NCBI GenBank assembly: GCA_019321725.1
Contig: CM033108.1
Coordinates: 14,402,060-14,466,059 of the forward strand
DNA: 64,000 bases
Source: Paulownia fortunei
Lineage: Eukaryota > Streptophyta > Magnoliopsida > Lamiales > Paulowniaceae
Reading direction: 5' to 3'
Positions 9,640-21,589 of the stretch are shown in pieces. Each line of letters starts with the position of its first letter. Within the stretch, counting starts at the first letter, position 1. Below the pieces are notes generated by a model. The model saw only the letters and a list, made by a program, of their open reading frames with translations, did not search any database and had not been told where the DNA came from. The translations under genes were made by a program, and so were the position numbers.

Positions 9640-11190
9640 TAAGTCCTAATCCCAACAATTGATTCTCAAATGTTATATCATATTTGGAATAACTTTCATA
9701 TCAGTAAAGAATCTTGAGCCAAACTACTTCTTTAACTGTTTCATAAGATACCAGGTTTTCAACCTCTAAGGTTGAATCAACATTGTTGGATTGTTTAACA
9801 CTTTAACACTACTTGAGACTATGGCTTCTCCATTCTTAGTGGACACTGATTCGGAGGTTGACTTTCAATTATTCTTTTCCGATCAAAATCTGAATCAGTA
9901 TATCTAAAGCGATTTAGGTCTCTACCTGAATTCACTGGCATATAATTTCTCATTCTCCTAAGATACTTGAGAATATTCTTTACCATTTTTCATTAATTTA
10001 ATCCTAAATTTGACTGGAAATGACTGACTATCCCTATCACATAACAAATGTCTAGCCTTGTACACTACATAGCATGCATAAGGATGTCTTCTAGTGAGGC
10101 ATTGGGAATTTATCTCTATCTTATCATTATAAGATGTCTAAGACAATGCCAACATTATGTTCTTGCAATTTTGAATCCCAAGAATATAATTTGCTTTTTC
10201 CAAATCTTTTATTTGGAATTGCTTGGCTAGCTAATTCTTAATATTAGATAATATTTCTATATCATTCCCAATGAGTAGAATACAATCTACATAAAGTACC
10301 AAAAATACCACCTTCTTGTCTTTGATGTACTTGTATACACAAGGTTCATCAACATTCTAATCAAAACTATAAGACTTAATCATCTCATGAAATCTTAGGT
10401 TCTATGATCTAGAGGCTTGCTTTGGTCCATAAATGGACCTCAACAACTTGCAAACTTTTTGCTCTTGGCCTTGTGCTATAAAACCTGCTTGTTCATGCAA
10501 TTTCGAAATAGAAATCAAAATTCTATGAAAACCAGGAATGAGATAAACATTGTTCAAAACTAAATATTTATTCCTAAAAACAAGATGAGCATCTCCCACT
10601 GCTTTTTCTGAAACCATGGCTCCATTGCCAACTCTCCTCGTGAATGTCCTTTCAGCAAGTTCCTTAGAAGAACTAGTTTATGCAGAGAAGAATAAACATG
10701 ATTAGTAGCTCACGAATCAACTATCAAGGATAATGAATTATTTTTCACTAAACAAGCTTCAGGAACAAGTAAATCATATTTACCTTTCTTTTTCTCCCAG
10801 AGCTCAGAGAGATACTTTGGATAATTTCTCTTCCAATGCCCCTCAACTCCACAATGGAAACACTTTCCTTTGGGTTTTTCTTGGAGTTGTCCTTCTTTTT
10901 GCCTTTAGGATCCTTCTTCTTTATCTTTTTAGATTGAGTTCCATAACTGTCCTTTTGATTCTTTCTCTTCTTACCATTGTTTAAGAAAGATGGCTTATCC
11001 TCGATAATATTTGCCTCACATTCTTTAGCCTTTCTAATGAAATGGCTTCGAAAGTCTGCAGCTCATTAAGCAATTGAGTCATATCACAACTCAACTTGTT
11101 CATAACATAGTTGCTTTTGAATTATGCTGGTGAGAGTGGTTCTAAAATCATACTACTTGGGGGCACTCATCAATGGTTGCACCATTTTAG
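9640..11190 (-). pseudogene. copia-1 gag-protease-RT-RNase H remnant, integrase deleted
   Basis: In coding order: a gag tail (11190-10990) rich in Asn/Gln/Lys; a zinc knuckle at 10862-10820 reading CFHCGVEGHWKRNY, whose last Cys has become Tyr; a protease site near 10710 where D-S-G-A-T reads D-S-stop-A-T; and the protease end NKYLVLNNVYLIPG (in open piece 10617-10402). At about 10489 the protease fuses directly to RT sequence (GQEQKVCKLLRSIYGPKQASRS). The RT box LVLYVDCILL follows near 10310, with Y-V-D-D changed to Y-V-D-C. Integrase is wholly absent. RNase H breaks off after YTDSDF near 9890. A dead Ty1/copia pol. Confidence 0.8.
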
Positions 11191-12495
11191 ATTTCACCAA
11201 CTTAACTAAAAAATGCTATTGTAGGGTAGGTCAATTTTGAAATACATCGAAAAAACCTATCATTTAGAAACCAACCTTGCTATCGACTTAAATAGACACC
11301 CTTCGTAGGGAGGACGAAATCAAAGCATCGCGAGGTGTCATTTAAATCTCATGGTACTGTGTTAATAGTGGAGACTGTGGAATATATTATCATATATCCC
11401 TTCCCCACTCATTATTTTATTATTATATTATCCAAACATCGAATGTTTCTAATTAATATATCTCTATATATTAATTTATTATAGCCAAGTCCAATCCTAT
11501 TGGGATTACCTAATTATCAGATTTTTCTAAAAAATCTAAGTTCATTATTTACAATAACCTAAGCTAACTCTTTAATAATTAAATAAAATAGTGATTTTAT
11601 CAAATTTAACTATTAAACCAAAATCATAATTTTAATTGATTATTCCAAGTTCAACTCCTATCCTAAAGGATATTACATATTAAACTATTTAATATGATGA
11701 CAAGTATGCATGACATTCCTAATGACTACGAGTGGGTATTATGAATGACATACGATTATGCACGGCAATGTATCTCATACATTCATCAAATAAATAACTA
11801 AAAAATAAACAAATGATGTTTTTGGTCGGGTTCCTAAAGATAATAAAATTACAACCCAAAAAGAATTAACAAAAAAATAAAATAGATAATTGCATAAAAT
11901 CTATAAATTTTCTAACTTCTTCTCCTCGATCTTCATATGATCTCCGTCATGCTGGGTATGGGGATTGGGCAAAATTTACAGATATCCTATACCTATAAAT
12001 TTAGGGTTTATAATTTTTGATCTAATAAAAAATAATTACATCAACTATGCAATCCTAGGGAACCAAATAACAACGACAAAAAAATATCACCATACATCCA
12101 TCACATGATATAATCATTCATAATATTAAAAAAAATGCATTCAATAATGCAAATACCCACTCATGCATACTTAAGGTTAAAATTATAGTATTCATACAAC
12201 CTGACTCTAATACGAGTTGTTGGTAATTAATTCTTATCATATAAAAATAATTTTGATTCATTTCCCGATCAAATCGGCCGCAACAAAAATACGCGGGATC
12301 AAATACTACAATAATTTTTACAAAATTAATGCAGTTGTATGAATATGTAATTTCAATCAGTTCTACAAAATATATCAATTACACTCAGGAGAGTTTTAGA
12401 AAATATAACCTGATAGAAAAAAGACAATTCTTTTTGTAATGATACTTTTAGAATTTTCAAGCCTTCCTCACTAAGTTTCAATCTGATTGAATCAG
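11191..12495 (-). other. copia-1 leader between primer site and gag, no gene seen
   Basis: AT-rich sequence between the gag remnant and the primer-binding site on the minus strand. I see no credible coding. A short stretch at 11280-11350 is less AT-rich. The only ORF of note (12378-12118, 86 codons) has no recognisable motif. Treated as the element's untranslated leader and decayed gag start. Confidence 0.45.
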
Positions 12496-12500
12496 ATACC
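12496..12500. repeat. Target-site duplication ATACC (left)
   Basis: Identical to 14421-14425 on the far side of the 1,920-bp insertion. On the minus strand it reads GGTAT, part of the copia-1 primer-binding site. Confidence 0.8.
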
Positions 12501-14420
12501 TGTTCGTGAGATATTTTGCTAACCACAAGTGAACGGTGTCAAGTTTTAATCCACAGGGATTGTAATAAAAAATTACATTAAGTACCGTAGTTCAAATAGT
12601 CCTAGTTTTATCTAGAAGATCGAATGATGATTGGAAAACAGAGTAAAGTAAGATAAAAATGCATAGACAAAAATAAAGTTTTTAGAAACAATATAACAAA
12701 CACTTTATAAGCAAGATATTCTAGAAGAATGACTCACCTAATTATCACCTATGTACTTCCTTCCAAAATATATCAATTCTAGTCAACAACACATGTAAGT
12801 TAAGAATTCCTAAGTTCATCAATCTCTCTCTAGAGTGCTAAATTGACTGTGAGTTCTAACATGAATTTCGATATCTCTATAAAAATTTAAGAATAAAACT
12901 CTATAAAAGTTCAATGAATTCTTTTTCAAAACTTCAAAGGTTTCATAAGCTTCTCAACTCTATGATTTCCAGGTTGTGTTATCCCTATGATCATGTCTAA
13001 AATTCCCTCTCTCGAGTGCCAAATCTCATACATCAAATAATCTCAAATAGTGATCAATTAATCAAGATGAAATACTAAACAAGATAACACAAATAGGATG
13101 AATAACTTGAACTAATATTATTTGGAATTCAAAACATAGGATCAAATAAGATTACATCATCCTTTAGAAAGAAATATTTCGTTCACCATGGATGTATACA
13201 ACTTTAAGAAATAAATAAGAAAGAATATGAAAATTGTTCACCAATTTGTGAAGTAGAAGGAATGGTTGAAACTCTCCTTGTCTCAAAGAATGACTTGTCT
13301 CTAAGAATGGCTTGTTTTGATTTGCAGAAAATGGAATGGGTCTTGTCTCCAAGCACCCAATGGCCTTCTTTGGTTCCAAGAACCAATCTTTCTCTCCTTT
13401 TGGTTGATGTTGATCTTGCCCATTAAAACTTCTTCCCAATGATTCTTTCTCCAAGAGTCTTCCAAATGAAATCCTGAAATCCTTCCACTTTTCTTGGCTT
13501 TTCTTCAAAAAGAAACATAAAAATCCTCCCACTTTTCTTGACTTTTCAAAATAAACCTAAAATTCTTCCTCTTTTCTTGGCCTTTTCTCATTTTTCTCTT
13601 CACCAATGTAGTGTATCCACTAGAGCATCACATGGGTAATGATGTATAGGTGTATCTAATGTGTGTATCTCATAAAAATATCAAAATTCATGATCCATTG
13701 CCACTTGTCGCCACAAAAATACATCAGCGTCTTTTTAGTTAGCAGGATGGCACCTAGGCGCCCTGTTTTGGCACTTAGGTGCCTTCCATTCTGTTTTACT
13801 GGCCTCAGATGGCGCCTAGGCACCCTGTTTTGGCGCCTAGGTGTCGTTGCTGTTGTTTTTCCCTGCTCCACTTTAATACTCTTACACTATTTAGATCCTT
13901 GAAACTAGTTTTTGACCTCTTTAAAAGATGAATTGGTTTTTTATTGTTCTAATGAATTGTAGATATATTTCTTATCATTCCATAGGAACTTGAATCAACT
14001 AAATATGACATCTGTGGACAAAGTTATGCCTAAAATACAAAGATGTGTCATCTCAGAAAATTGCAGCCCAGTGCTGACTATTGAACTCAGTTTTTTTCAT
14101 TGAAATCGACCGAATTGAATTTTGTGGTAAACATAAAAGTTGTAGATATATCTCGTATATTTCTAATGGATTAAGAATCAATTTGATATGAAATTAGGTC
14201 CAAGAGTTATGAGTGAAATATAAAAACTGCCATCAATAGCACCACAACTCGAATTTTTCAACATTTCAACCAAGTTTTTGATTTCTTTCCATTTTCTTCT
14301 CTTATTGTCATTACCTACAAGATTTCAAACTAAATGCATAAAAAGTAACAAAAACACTTGAAAACAAACTAAATGATAATCAAAAGATATATGAATTATT
14401 GGTATAAAACCAACTTATCA
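12501..14420. mobile_element. 1,920-bp TG...CA element (solo LTR or non-autonomous) inserted in the copia-1 primer site
   Basis: The + strand begins TGTTCGTGAG and ends AACTTATCA. It is flanked on both sides by ATACC (12496-12500 and 14421-14425), a perfect 5-bp target duplication typical of LTR-retrotransposon integration. Near 12515-12560 it carries a stretch like ACAAGTG...AATCCACAGGGATTG, which I recognise as common in large non-autonomous plant retroelements. No coding is supported: small ORFs at 13164-13532 and 13656-13902 have no motif. Between 13747 and 13845 lie two copies of a palindromic CCTAGG repeat. No paired internal LTRs were noticed, so a solo LTR is the simplest reading. Confidence 0.75.
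13747..13845. repeat. Two GC-rich CCTAGG palindrome units
   Basis: Two units of about 38 bases (13747-13784 and 13809-13845), each made of a pair of GGC(G/A)CCTAGG-type motifs separated by CCCTGTTTTGG. They stand out as GC-rich in an AT-rich setting and could form a small cruciform. Function unknown. Confidence 0.6.
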
Positions 14421-14426
14421 ATACCA
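14421..14426 (-). promoter_or_regulatory. copia-1 primer-binding site, first part (split by insertion)
   Basis: On the minus strand the 5' LTR ends in ACCA and is followed by TGGTAT. The site resumes beyond the insertion at 12500-12490 as GGTATCTGATTC. Rejoined, it begins TGGTATC, matching the initiator-Met tRNA-primed sites of plant copia elements, though the rest has diverged from CAGAGC. Confidence 0.65.
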
Positions 14427-15964
14427 TGGTCTTCCAATCAAAGACTCCACACCAATGGGAATGAGTGGGCGTTCTTAACACTAAATTAAATTATATTGTA
14501 TAATTTATCTTGTGATATTTTTAACTCATAAAATCACAAGACTATACTTAGGAGAGAGAAATGAAAATATTCTGCAAAAGTCTAGAGAACTCTTCTCTAA
14601 AAAATAATGTGTCTCTTAGGAGAGAGAAAAGGAGAGATTCTCTTTTATCTCTCTTGGTGTAAAAAATGTGCAGGAGAGAGAGGGAGAGATTCCCTTTTAT
14701 ACTTGTTGAATCACTAGTTACTTAATCCTCTTATAACTCTAATAGGCATATACACTTATTTGATATGAATGTTATCACTAACTTTCTTTTGTAATTATCT
14801 AGAATTCATAATTCAAGATAAAAATTATAAATATCAAAATAATTATCTCATATTTATTTATTACCCAACAATATCAGATATTCTTGGTAATCTTTGATAT
14901 TTATAATTAATATCTTATTTAGGAAATAATTTCCTATAATTACAAGTACAATTAAATTTATTGCATTTATTCAGTGTTTATGAAAGTAGATTGGGGACCT
15001 ATGGACCTATAATTGCAAGCTCCAATAAATTCAGATAATTAATTAAACTCTTTAATTAATTCATCCAATTTATTAATTCCAAGATTACTACACTAAAATT
15101 CTCGAATTGCACTCTTGTAATTATAGAATAATTTACTCTGATCAACACTGAGTAATCTATCAATATAATCATTACATATGGTTTGACCCTCTATAGATGA
15201 TTCATAATTAGAGTTAGGTTTTCCATTAACCTCTCTAATTATTTTTTGTTCTTTGTCTACCATTAATTCATTAGTGAACAGTTAAATTATAACCAAGTTA
15301 TAAATTTGAATGCTTTACTGTTCAGTTTCAAAATTAACTAATCTAGGGAACCGTCTTTTCACTTCCCGCAGGGAAATATGGATTCCATATTTGTAAGTTA
15401 TATTCCCAACTACCTATTCCAATATGATCCCAAAAAGCAACTGTTTAGGAATGTTGACTAACAAACCTTTAACGAACAAATGAAAGATCATATTAAAATA
15501 AATAGGAGTCTATAACTACTCAAGATTAAGATCAACCCATATATAATCATCTATTGATATTATTTTAATTTTCAAAAAACAACAAAAATTATGTGAAATT
15601 TCAAATTACATCTGGTCGAGTCATATATAATCATATTATATAAAGTGTATCCATTATGATGTTACCACATCAATAGTCTAGATAAGACCATTACATTCTT
15701 AATGTTAATGAACCGCACTAATAATGATTTAATTAAAGATCCCAACCTTAATTAATTTTATTATGGACTAATTTAGTTTATTATCCATAATCTTAATCAT
15801 CTTATATACAACACTTATATACTAAGATTATGGTTACATAAATAAACAAGGATTTTTTTATATTCACTAACATACCAATATGCATAAAAATAAGTATCAA
15901 ATATTATTTTATTAATTCAATAATTAATGTACTAATACATGCTTTTAGGGTACTATCCCTAACA
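14427..15964 (-). mobile_element. copia-1 5' LTR, full length
   Basis: 1,538 bases. The minus strand starts TGTTAGGGATAG at 15964 and ends ACCA at 14427, next to the primer site. U3 (15964 to about 14705) matches the truncated 3' LTR. A TATA box (TATAAAAG on the minus strand, 14694-14702) is followed by CT-rich R/U5 with two similar GAGAGA-rich stretches at 14620-14690. The outer end cuts into the cyclin pseudogene. Confidence 0.85.
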
Positions 15965-16643
15965 AGAAGGACAGAACAACTCACAACGTGTTGATCTTCC
16001 AATTAGCCTGTATGCCAGTCCCAAGTCTTACTCCATTGCCTGATACCTTAAAGTGTAGATTGAGCAGTATATAGATGGTGGATACTTGAGCATTTCATAT
16101 TCTACTATAGAAAGATAATAGCCCAAGTTGTTACAAGGACAACCGAAAAAAGAAAAACAAAACACTTAATGAACTCTTTTAGGTAATTCTTTCCAAGGGA
16201 ATGTTTTCATAAACACATTAAGATGGTAAATTAACTTAGATCAACCTTCCTATGAGATTGAACAGCCTTAAGGAATATATAAGGAGTTGGAACAAACATA
16301 TTAAACTACAAAGTGTATAGCATCAACCTCTACTCGGGAAAAAGAGAGAGAAAAGTGTTGGCTTTGAGAAGAAAAAAATACACAAATTGAATGAGTTTTT
16401 GTGATTGCTATATCAATGGCTACCATTTCAAGTACTTCTTTCCTTGTATAAGCGTTGTCTGAAATAAAAACCAAATCATCCACACGAATAGAAACTTTCT
16501 CATATTTGCATGCCAAAAGCATGACAACCAAACTGACAAGCTTGTAGCTTTTTTCTCCCTACAAATTGCTTTGCTACGAATCGATCAACTAGATTTACTG
16601 TTAGAAATAATGTCTCATCCCAAAGTTCAAATTTGTGGGGAAC
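15965..16643 (-). pseudogene. B-type cyclin gene fragment with introns, broken by copia-1
   Basis: The minus strand carries two readable exon parts. The exon at 16643-16424 encodes [19 protein letters not shown], then RKKLQ, then [20 protein letters not shown] and AYTRKEVLEM. This is the cyclin box of plant B cyclins, with one extra base after RKKLQ that shifts the frame. It is bounded by AG/GTTCC upstream and ATG/GTAGCC downstream, consistent with splice sites. A 3' part (about 16107-15965) encodes VEYEMLKYPPS, then RQWSKTWDWHTG, then EDQHVVSCSVL, with two stops and a small deletion. Between them VFMKTF near 16210 is recognisable. Retained introns show it is a genomic remnant, not a processed copy. 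The copia-1 LTR begins exactly at 15964, inside the C-terminal cyclin fold. Confidence 0.8.
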
Positions 16644-17300
16644 CTATTGATATGGTCAAAATAAAAAATGCTAAGTTTTCACTAAAAAATATCGAGGAAT
16701 TTCCTACCAGGCACGATTAATGAATGAATTTATGGTGTTTCATTTTATAGACATTAGTGTAGCGACACTAGTATATGTATAAGAGTTAAGGTGCAAGAAC
16801 AATGAGCAACCATGTTTAGAAGTTCTTGTCGAATATGGAATTTCTATGTTAGAATAGTGCAAAATTAATTCTTGAATTTGAGACACCATAGTAATCATGT
16901 GTATAGTTGGTTGTGCTTTAACTTATTTTCTGATTAAAGGATAATTACAAGGGGTATATTTTGAGTGCAATTTAATTATGCTTGGAGATTAATGAATGAT
17001 TAACAAAGATCTATCACCTATCTCGATGAATAGAGGAATCTCTTTTATTTTCCACTACTTTTTTGACTTGGACGTCCTTGGTCAAGGTTGGATGAAAGTT
17101 AGAAAATAAATTTTCTAATTTCATCATCGAGCGTGGTAACTAGGAATGGAAACATATTTATTGGGTTATTTGACTTTCAACTAATAATTCATACTTTAGG
17201 GCTATTCAAAAGTTTAATTGATGGAAGGATTATACTTGCATGATATTCATAATTGGAAAACTTCACTACATTATCTAAATCTAAGCCTTCAAGAAGTGTT
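16644..17300. other. Anonymous AT-rich sequence upstream of the cyclin fragment
   Basis: I could not find further cyclin exons or any element signature. It may hold a cyclin intron, promoter-side sequence, or the unresolved outer end of the copia-2 LTR. Confidence 0.35.
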
Positions 17301-19312
17301 GTTAGACGCTAACCATGATTGGTGGGTTTAAAGAATTAAGGAATAAAATTTTAAGATGATTAATTAATTGTATTAAATAATATACATAATTTTAATTATT
17401 CAATTAAGTCACAAGAATTGTGAGCTTATCTTCCCTCTAAAGTGGTCCACACTTGAGCAAGAACACAAAATAAAAATTTCGCTAGCAATTCTGATTTCTT
17501 TTCTAACCTAGTTTATGGAGTGTGTAAAGAGAATATTAATTCTTGTTATTAACTTGTGGTAAAAGAATTAATACTTAACATAAAAGATGAAATTTTTGTG
17601 GGAAAAAAGATGAATAAAGAAATAATTTTTTCTTCTCTTTCTATATGGCCAAAAATTAGAGGGCCAAAAAAATTCTCCATATAAATTTTGGTCATGATGT
17701 TTAATTAGAGGGCTCAAAATTCCAAAGAGTCCCACTCTTAGTATTTTGTGCCTCTTTTTGATTGATTGGAAGATATTTTAGTTTATCTAAATTTCTTTCA
17801 ACTTTATCCCTTTCATATCGTTCAAATATATTTAAGGTTTCCCAAGAATTCTAAACTCTTAACTTTTCATCCTTTTTCAACCACCTTCATGGGCCTATCC
17901 TAATGGGTTTTTGTGAATTGGGTTTGGGCTCAAAATTAAATCCTACAATTAATCCAATTAATTATCTTAGCCTAAATTCAATTAATTAATTCCATCAAGT
18001 CCACCTAATCAAATTAGGCCCAATTAAATAATCTAATTATTTAATTGAGTAAATTAATTAAATTAATTTATGGATTACATAATTGATTTGATTCAATTAA
18101 CTAATTGTTTCACTCCAATTGGGTTCCTTAATCTTATTAGGTCTAATTAAATAATTTAATTATTTAATTGAATAATTAATTCAACTCCTTGAATTAATTT
18201 AAACCCCAATTAATTATCTTTATTAATTAATCAGATCCAACCCCTTGGATCAATTCTTAAATTAGAAATATTTCATATCAAATTGTGTGTGACCCTTTAG
18301 GTTCACAATTAAGCTAACAGTGGGCTTGCAACTTTTGCAACTTATGAATAATAATTATTATTCTAATTAATTAATTCACTTGAAATTAACTCCTTAATTT
18401 CAAAAACCTCACAAGTCATGAAAAACACCTAGCAAGTGTATCATGACTACCTACACTCAAGTGAAATAGTGAGTGAACCTATTTCAATTATGAGTATCAT
18501 ACAAGTAAGGTTCTTCCATCAACTAATCTTCCGATTGAATTTTGGGTATGGAATAATAGTCAAAACCTTAATTGCTCAATAACTATAATTCTATTTCAAG
18601 TTTCAATAACTCATGATGAATTATTAGAAAACCCTCGTCTAACATTCATCTTATCTTGGCTAAAAACTTCTGAGTCATGAACTATGAAAACATAGGAGAT
18701 TCACTTATTTTGTCAGACAAGTAATGAATCTTTTGTTGGCCAATCATTAACCTCCATACATATCAATGCAACATCCAATGTATCCCTTTTGTGATTACCA
18801 AGCAATCAAAAGATATATCAAAATAAAAAACGACATGCACAAGGCTATCATGGTACCTCAAGTCAAAGAACTAATTGTGTACTATAATAACATGAAAATT
18901 CTTATTTTGACGAATAAGTTTCCAAATTAAGAATTTTCAGTGGGCATGTTCAGTATACTTATTTCCTAACAAGCACCCACATACATGCACTAGCATCACT
19001 ATGCCAATGTTCATGTGATCATGCATTATATACGCGAGTCTATTGGGTTATTCGATGTCCCATCTCAAAAAGCCCTTGACTTGAAACTAATTTAAGACCA
19101 AAGCCATAGAAGCATATTCCATGATCACTATCAAATGTGCGACCATGTCCTATAGCTAAGTTTGGTCTAGGGACTTTATCTAATTACAAGATGCAATTAA
19201 AGATTAAAAAATTTGCCTATTTCATTAATATGATTTGAAAAAGATTATTTTTACAAATAAAAGAGTATAAAGGATGCCCAATCTAATTGGCACATCAGGT
19301 AATACTCTAACA
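17300..19312 (-). mobile_element. copia-2 3' LTR (outer end approximate)
   Basis: The minus-strand start TGTTAGAGTATTACC at 19312 follows a polypurine tract (19313-19324, reading CAAGTGGGAGAT). The LTR runs down through very AT-rich sequence with many AATTAATT stretches. R/U5-like sequence is near 17420-17470. I could not find the terminal CA or a target duplication, so the lower boundary is a guess. No genes inside. Confidence 0.65.
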
Positions 19313-19332
19313 ATCTCCCACTTGCCCTAGGG

Positions 19333-20120
19333 CTAATTGCCCATATACTTCAGACCCATTTTCTCAAGATATCCATTGAATACCTTCTGCGCTAGAGGTT
19401 TGGTCAGTGGGTCTACCATATTTTCTGTTGAAGTGATTCTATCCACTACAGCATCGCCTCTACCAATGATATCTTTGATTAGATGGTATCTTCTCATAAT
19501 GTGCTTAGATTTTTGATAAGATTTTGGCTCTTTTGCTTGCACAATAGCTCCGTTGTTATCACAATATATCATTACAGGATCAACAACGGATGGAACCACA
19601 CCTAACTCTTGGATGAAGTTTCTTATCTAAATAGCTTCTTTTATTGCATCACATGCAACAATGTATTTAGCCTCGGTAGTAGAATCCACAGTCTTCTCCT
19701 ACTTGAAACTCTTCTGGTTGACCGCACCACCATTGGAGGTGAATATGTATCCGAACATTGACTTTAAGTCATCTATATCAGACTAAAAACTAAAATTAGT
19801 ATAGCCTTCTAGTTTCAGTTCTCCAGAGCCGTATACAAGAAAAATATCCTTTGTCCTTCTCAAGTACTTCAAGATTATTTTTACGGCCTTCTAGTGTTCC
19901 TCACCTGGATTGGACTGATATCTGCTTGTGACACTCAAAGCATATACGACATCAAGCCTTGTACATAACATACCATACATTATGCTTCATATGGTAGATG
20001 CATAAGGTATGTGGGTCATCCTTTTCCTTTCCTCATGAGTCTTAGGAGACATTGCTCTTGAGAGAGAAATGTCATGACTCATTGGTAAGAATACTTGCTT
20101 GGATTCCTCCATGCTAAACC
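19333..20120 (-). pseudogene. copia-2 RNase H domain and RT tail
   Basis: The last open piece (19599-19333, 88 codons) reads PVMIYCDNNGAIVQAKEPKS, then RRYHLIKDII, then NMVDPLTKPL, which is the C-terminal RNase H of Ty1/copia. Upstream (19600-20120), with stops, come KYLRRTKDIFLVYG, GYTNFSF (catalytic D changed to N), and DSTTEAKYIVACDAIKEA. The element is cut at about 20120, where G1 sequence on the + strand begins. Confidence 0.85.
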
Positions 20121-21239
20121 TCTTTAGCAAGTGGTATTCCTAGGTTATGTAATATCTAAGAATGGTATTTTTGTTGATCCAGGCAAGGTAGAAACTGTCA
20201 TTAAGTGGCCAGCACCAACAAATGTATCAGAAGTAAGGAGTTTCTTGGATTAGCAGAGTACTATCGATGATTTATTCAGGGCTTTTCAAAGATAGCAACT
20301 CCATTGACAATGTTGACAAGAAAGAATGTGAAGTTCTTGTGGACCGATGCTTGTGAAAGAAGTTTTCAAGAACTAAAACATAAATTAACTGCAACTCTTG
20401 TTCTTACCATTCCAACAGGAATTGGTGGATTCTGGTGTATAGCGATGCTTCAAAAAATGGTTTGGGTTCTATTTTGATGCAAAATGGGAAGATTATTGCC
20501 TATGCTTCAAGCCAATTGAAGGAATATGAAAAGAATGATCCAACCCATGATTTGGAACTTGCTGCTGTGGTTTTTACCTTGAAATTTTGGAGACATTATT
20601 TGTATGGTGAGAAGTGTGAGATATACACAAATCATAAGAGTTTGAAGTACTTCTTTATCCAAAAAGAGTTGAATATGAGACAAAAAAGATGGTTAGAACT
20701 TGTGAAGGATTATGATTGTGTGATCAACTATCATCCTGGTAAAGCAAATGTGGTTGCAGATGCATTGAGCAAAAAATTCATGTCTTGTCTTTTTGTTATA
20801 CAAAAGTCAATATTACTGGATTTTCAAAGATTAGAGCTTAAAATTGTACCTAAAGGAAAAAAGTGTTGGTTGTTAGTCTTAATATTGAGACCTGCACTTT
20901 AAGATAGAATTAAAGAAGGTCAGAAGGTGGATATGCATTTGTGTACACTGAAAAGAAAGATTGATGCTAGAAAGAAGTCAGACTTCTCTATTACTAATGA
21001 TGGAATTATTCAATAAAAAGAGAGATTATGTGTGTCGTTTGACAAGGCCATGAAAGGAGATATTTTAGAAGAAGCTCATACTACTCTCTATTCGGTACAT
21101 CCAGATAGCACAAAAATGTATAAGGACTTACAACAAAATTATTGGTTGCCTAAAATGATAGAGCAAAATTTGTGGCTGAATGTCGAACTTGTGAACAAGT
21201 TAAGATTGAACATCAAAGACCATCAGGGTTGTTGAAGCC
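20121..21239 (+). pseudogene. Older G1 (Ty3/gypsy) copy, RT thumb to integrase zinc domain
   Basis: Starts abruptly with the RT end (QVVFLG-type, then PTNVSEVRSFLGLA). RNase H follows in the open piece 20435-20902 ([22 protein letters not shown], and [10 protein letters not shown], where the usual YTDHKS has lost its Asp). The integrase N-terminal zinc domain is at 21032-21235. Compared with the nested copy it lacks the frameshift at the RT/RNase H join but has other breaks. At 21239 it is interrupted by the nested G1 element and resumes at 28111. Confidence 0.85.
21235..21239. repeat. Target-site duplication AAGCC of the nested G1
   Basis: AAGCC here and again at 28111-28115 flank the element exactly at its TG and CA ends. 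Confidence 0.85.
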
Positions 21240-21534
21240 TGTAATGCCCAATTCTCTCCTACATAGCCAATAATAAGCATCTTGCATGAATATGCATCTA
21301 ATCACTGTGTATTATTGAATTATGGCATACAAATAGCATGATTACATGAACTTGAATAATTATTATTATATGCTCTAGTTATGCTTTAACATGCATTAGT
21401 ACATGAAATATGAGATCAAATTTTTGTTTCTTGATTTAACATATTCCTTAAGTGCCTTTTGCAGTGAAAAGTTTGGTATCTCGGTTAAGGAAGATTGATG
21501 TGTTGAATGACCATAAAATGAATTCAACAACAAA
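21240..21534 (+). mobile_element. Nested G1 5' LTR, 3'-deleted
   Basis: Begins TGTAATGCCC like the 3' LTR at 25831 and matches its first 290 or so bases, then joins gag sequence at about 21534. About 2 kb of LTR, the primer site and the gag start are missing. The target duplication is intact, so the loss followed insertion or occurred during reverse transcription. Confidence 0.8.
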
Positions 21535-21589
21535 CTAGAATGCATGGTGAACATATACAACAATTGCTAGATATGCAACAAAGAACCCA

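Noticed and set aside
10733..10984. 83-codon + strand ORF with hydrophobic, membrane-like composition
   Set aside because: It is the antisense of the copia-1 gag zinc-knuckle region; the minus strand carries the recognisable CFHCGVEGHWKRN motif.
13164..13532. 122-codon minus ORF and an overlapping one
   Set aside because: Lies inside the 1,920-bp TG...CA insertion, no motif, composition of non-coding repeat.
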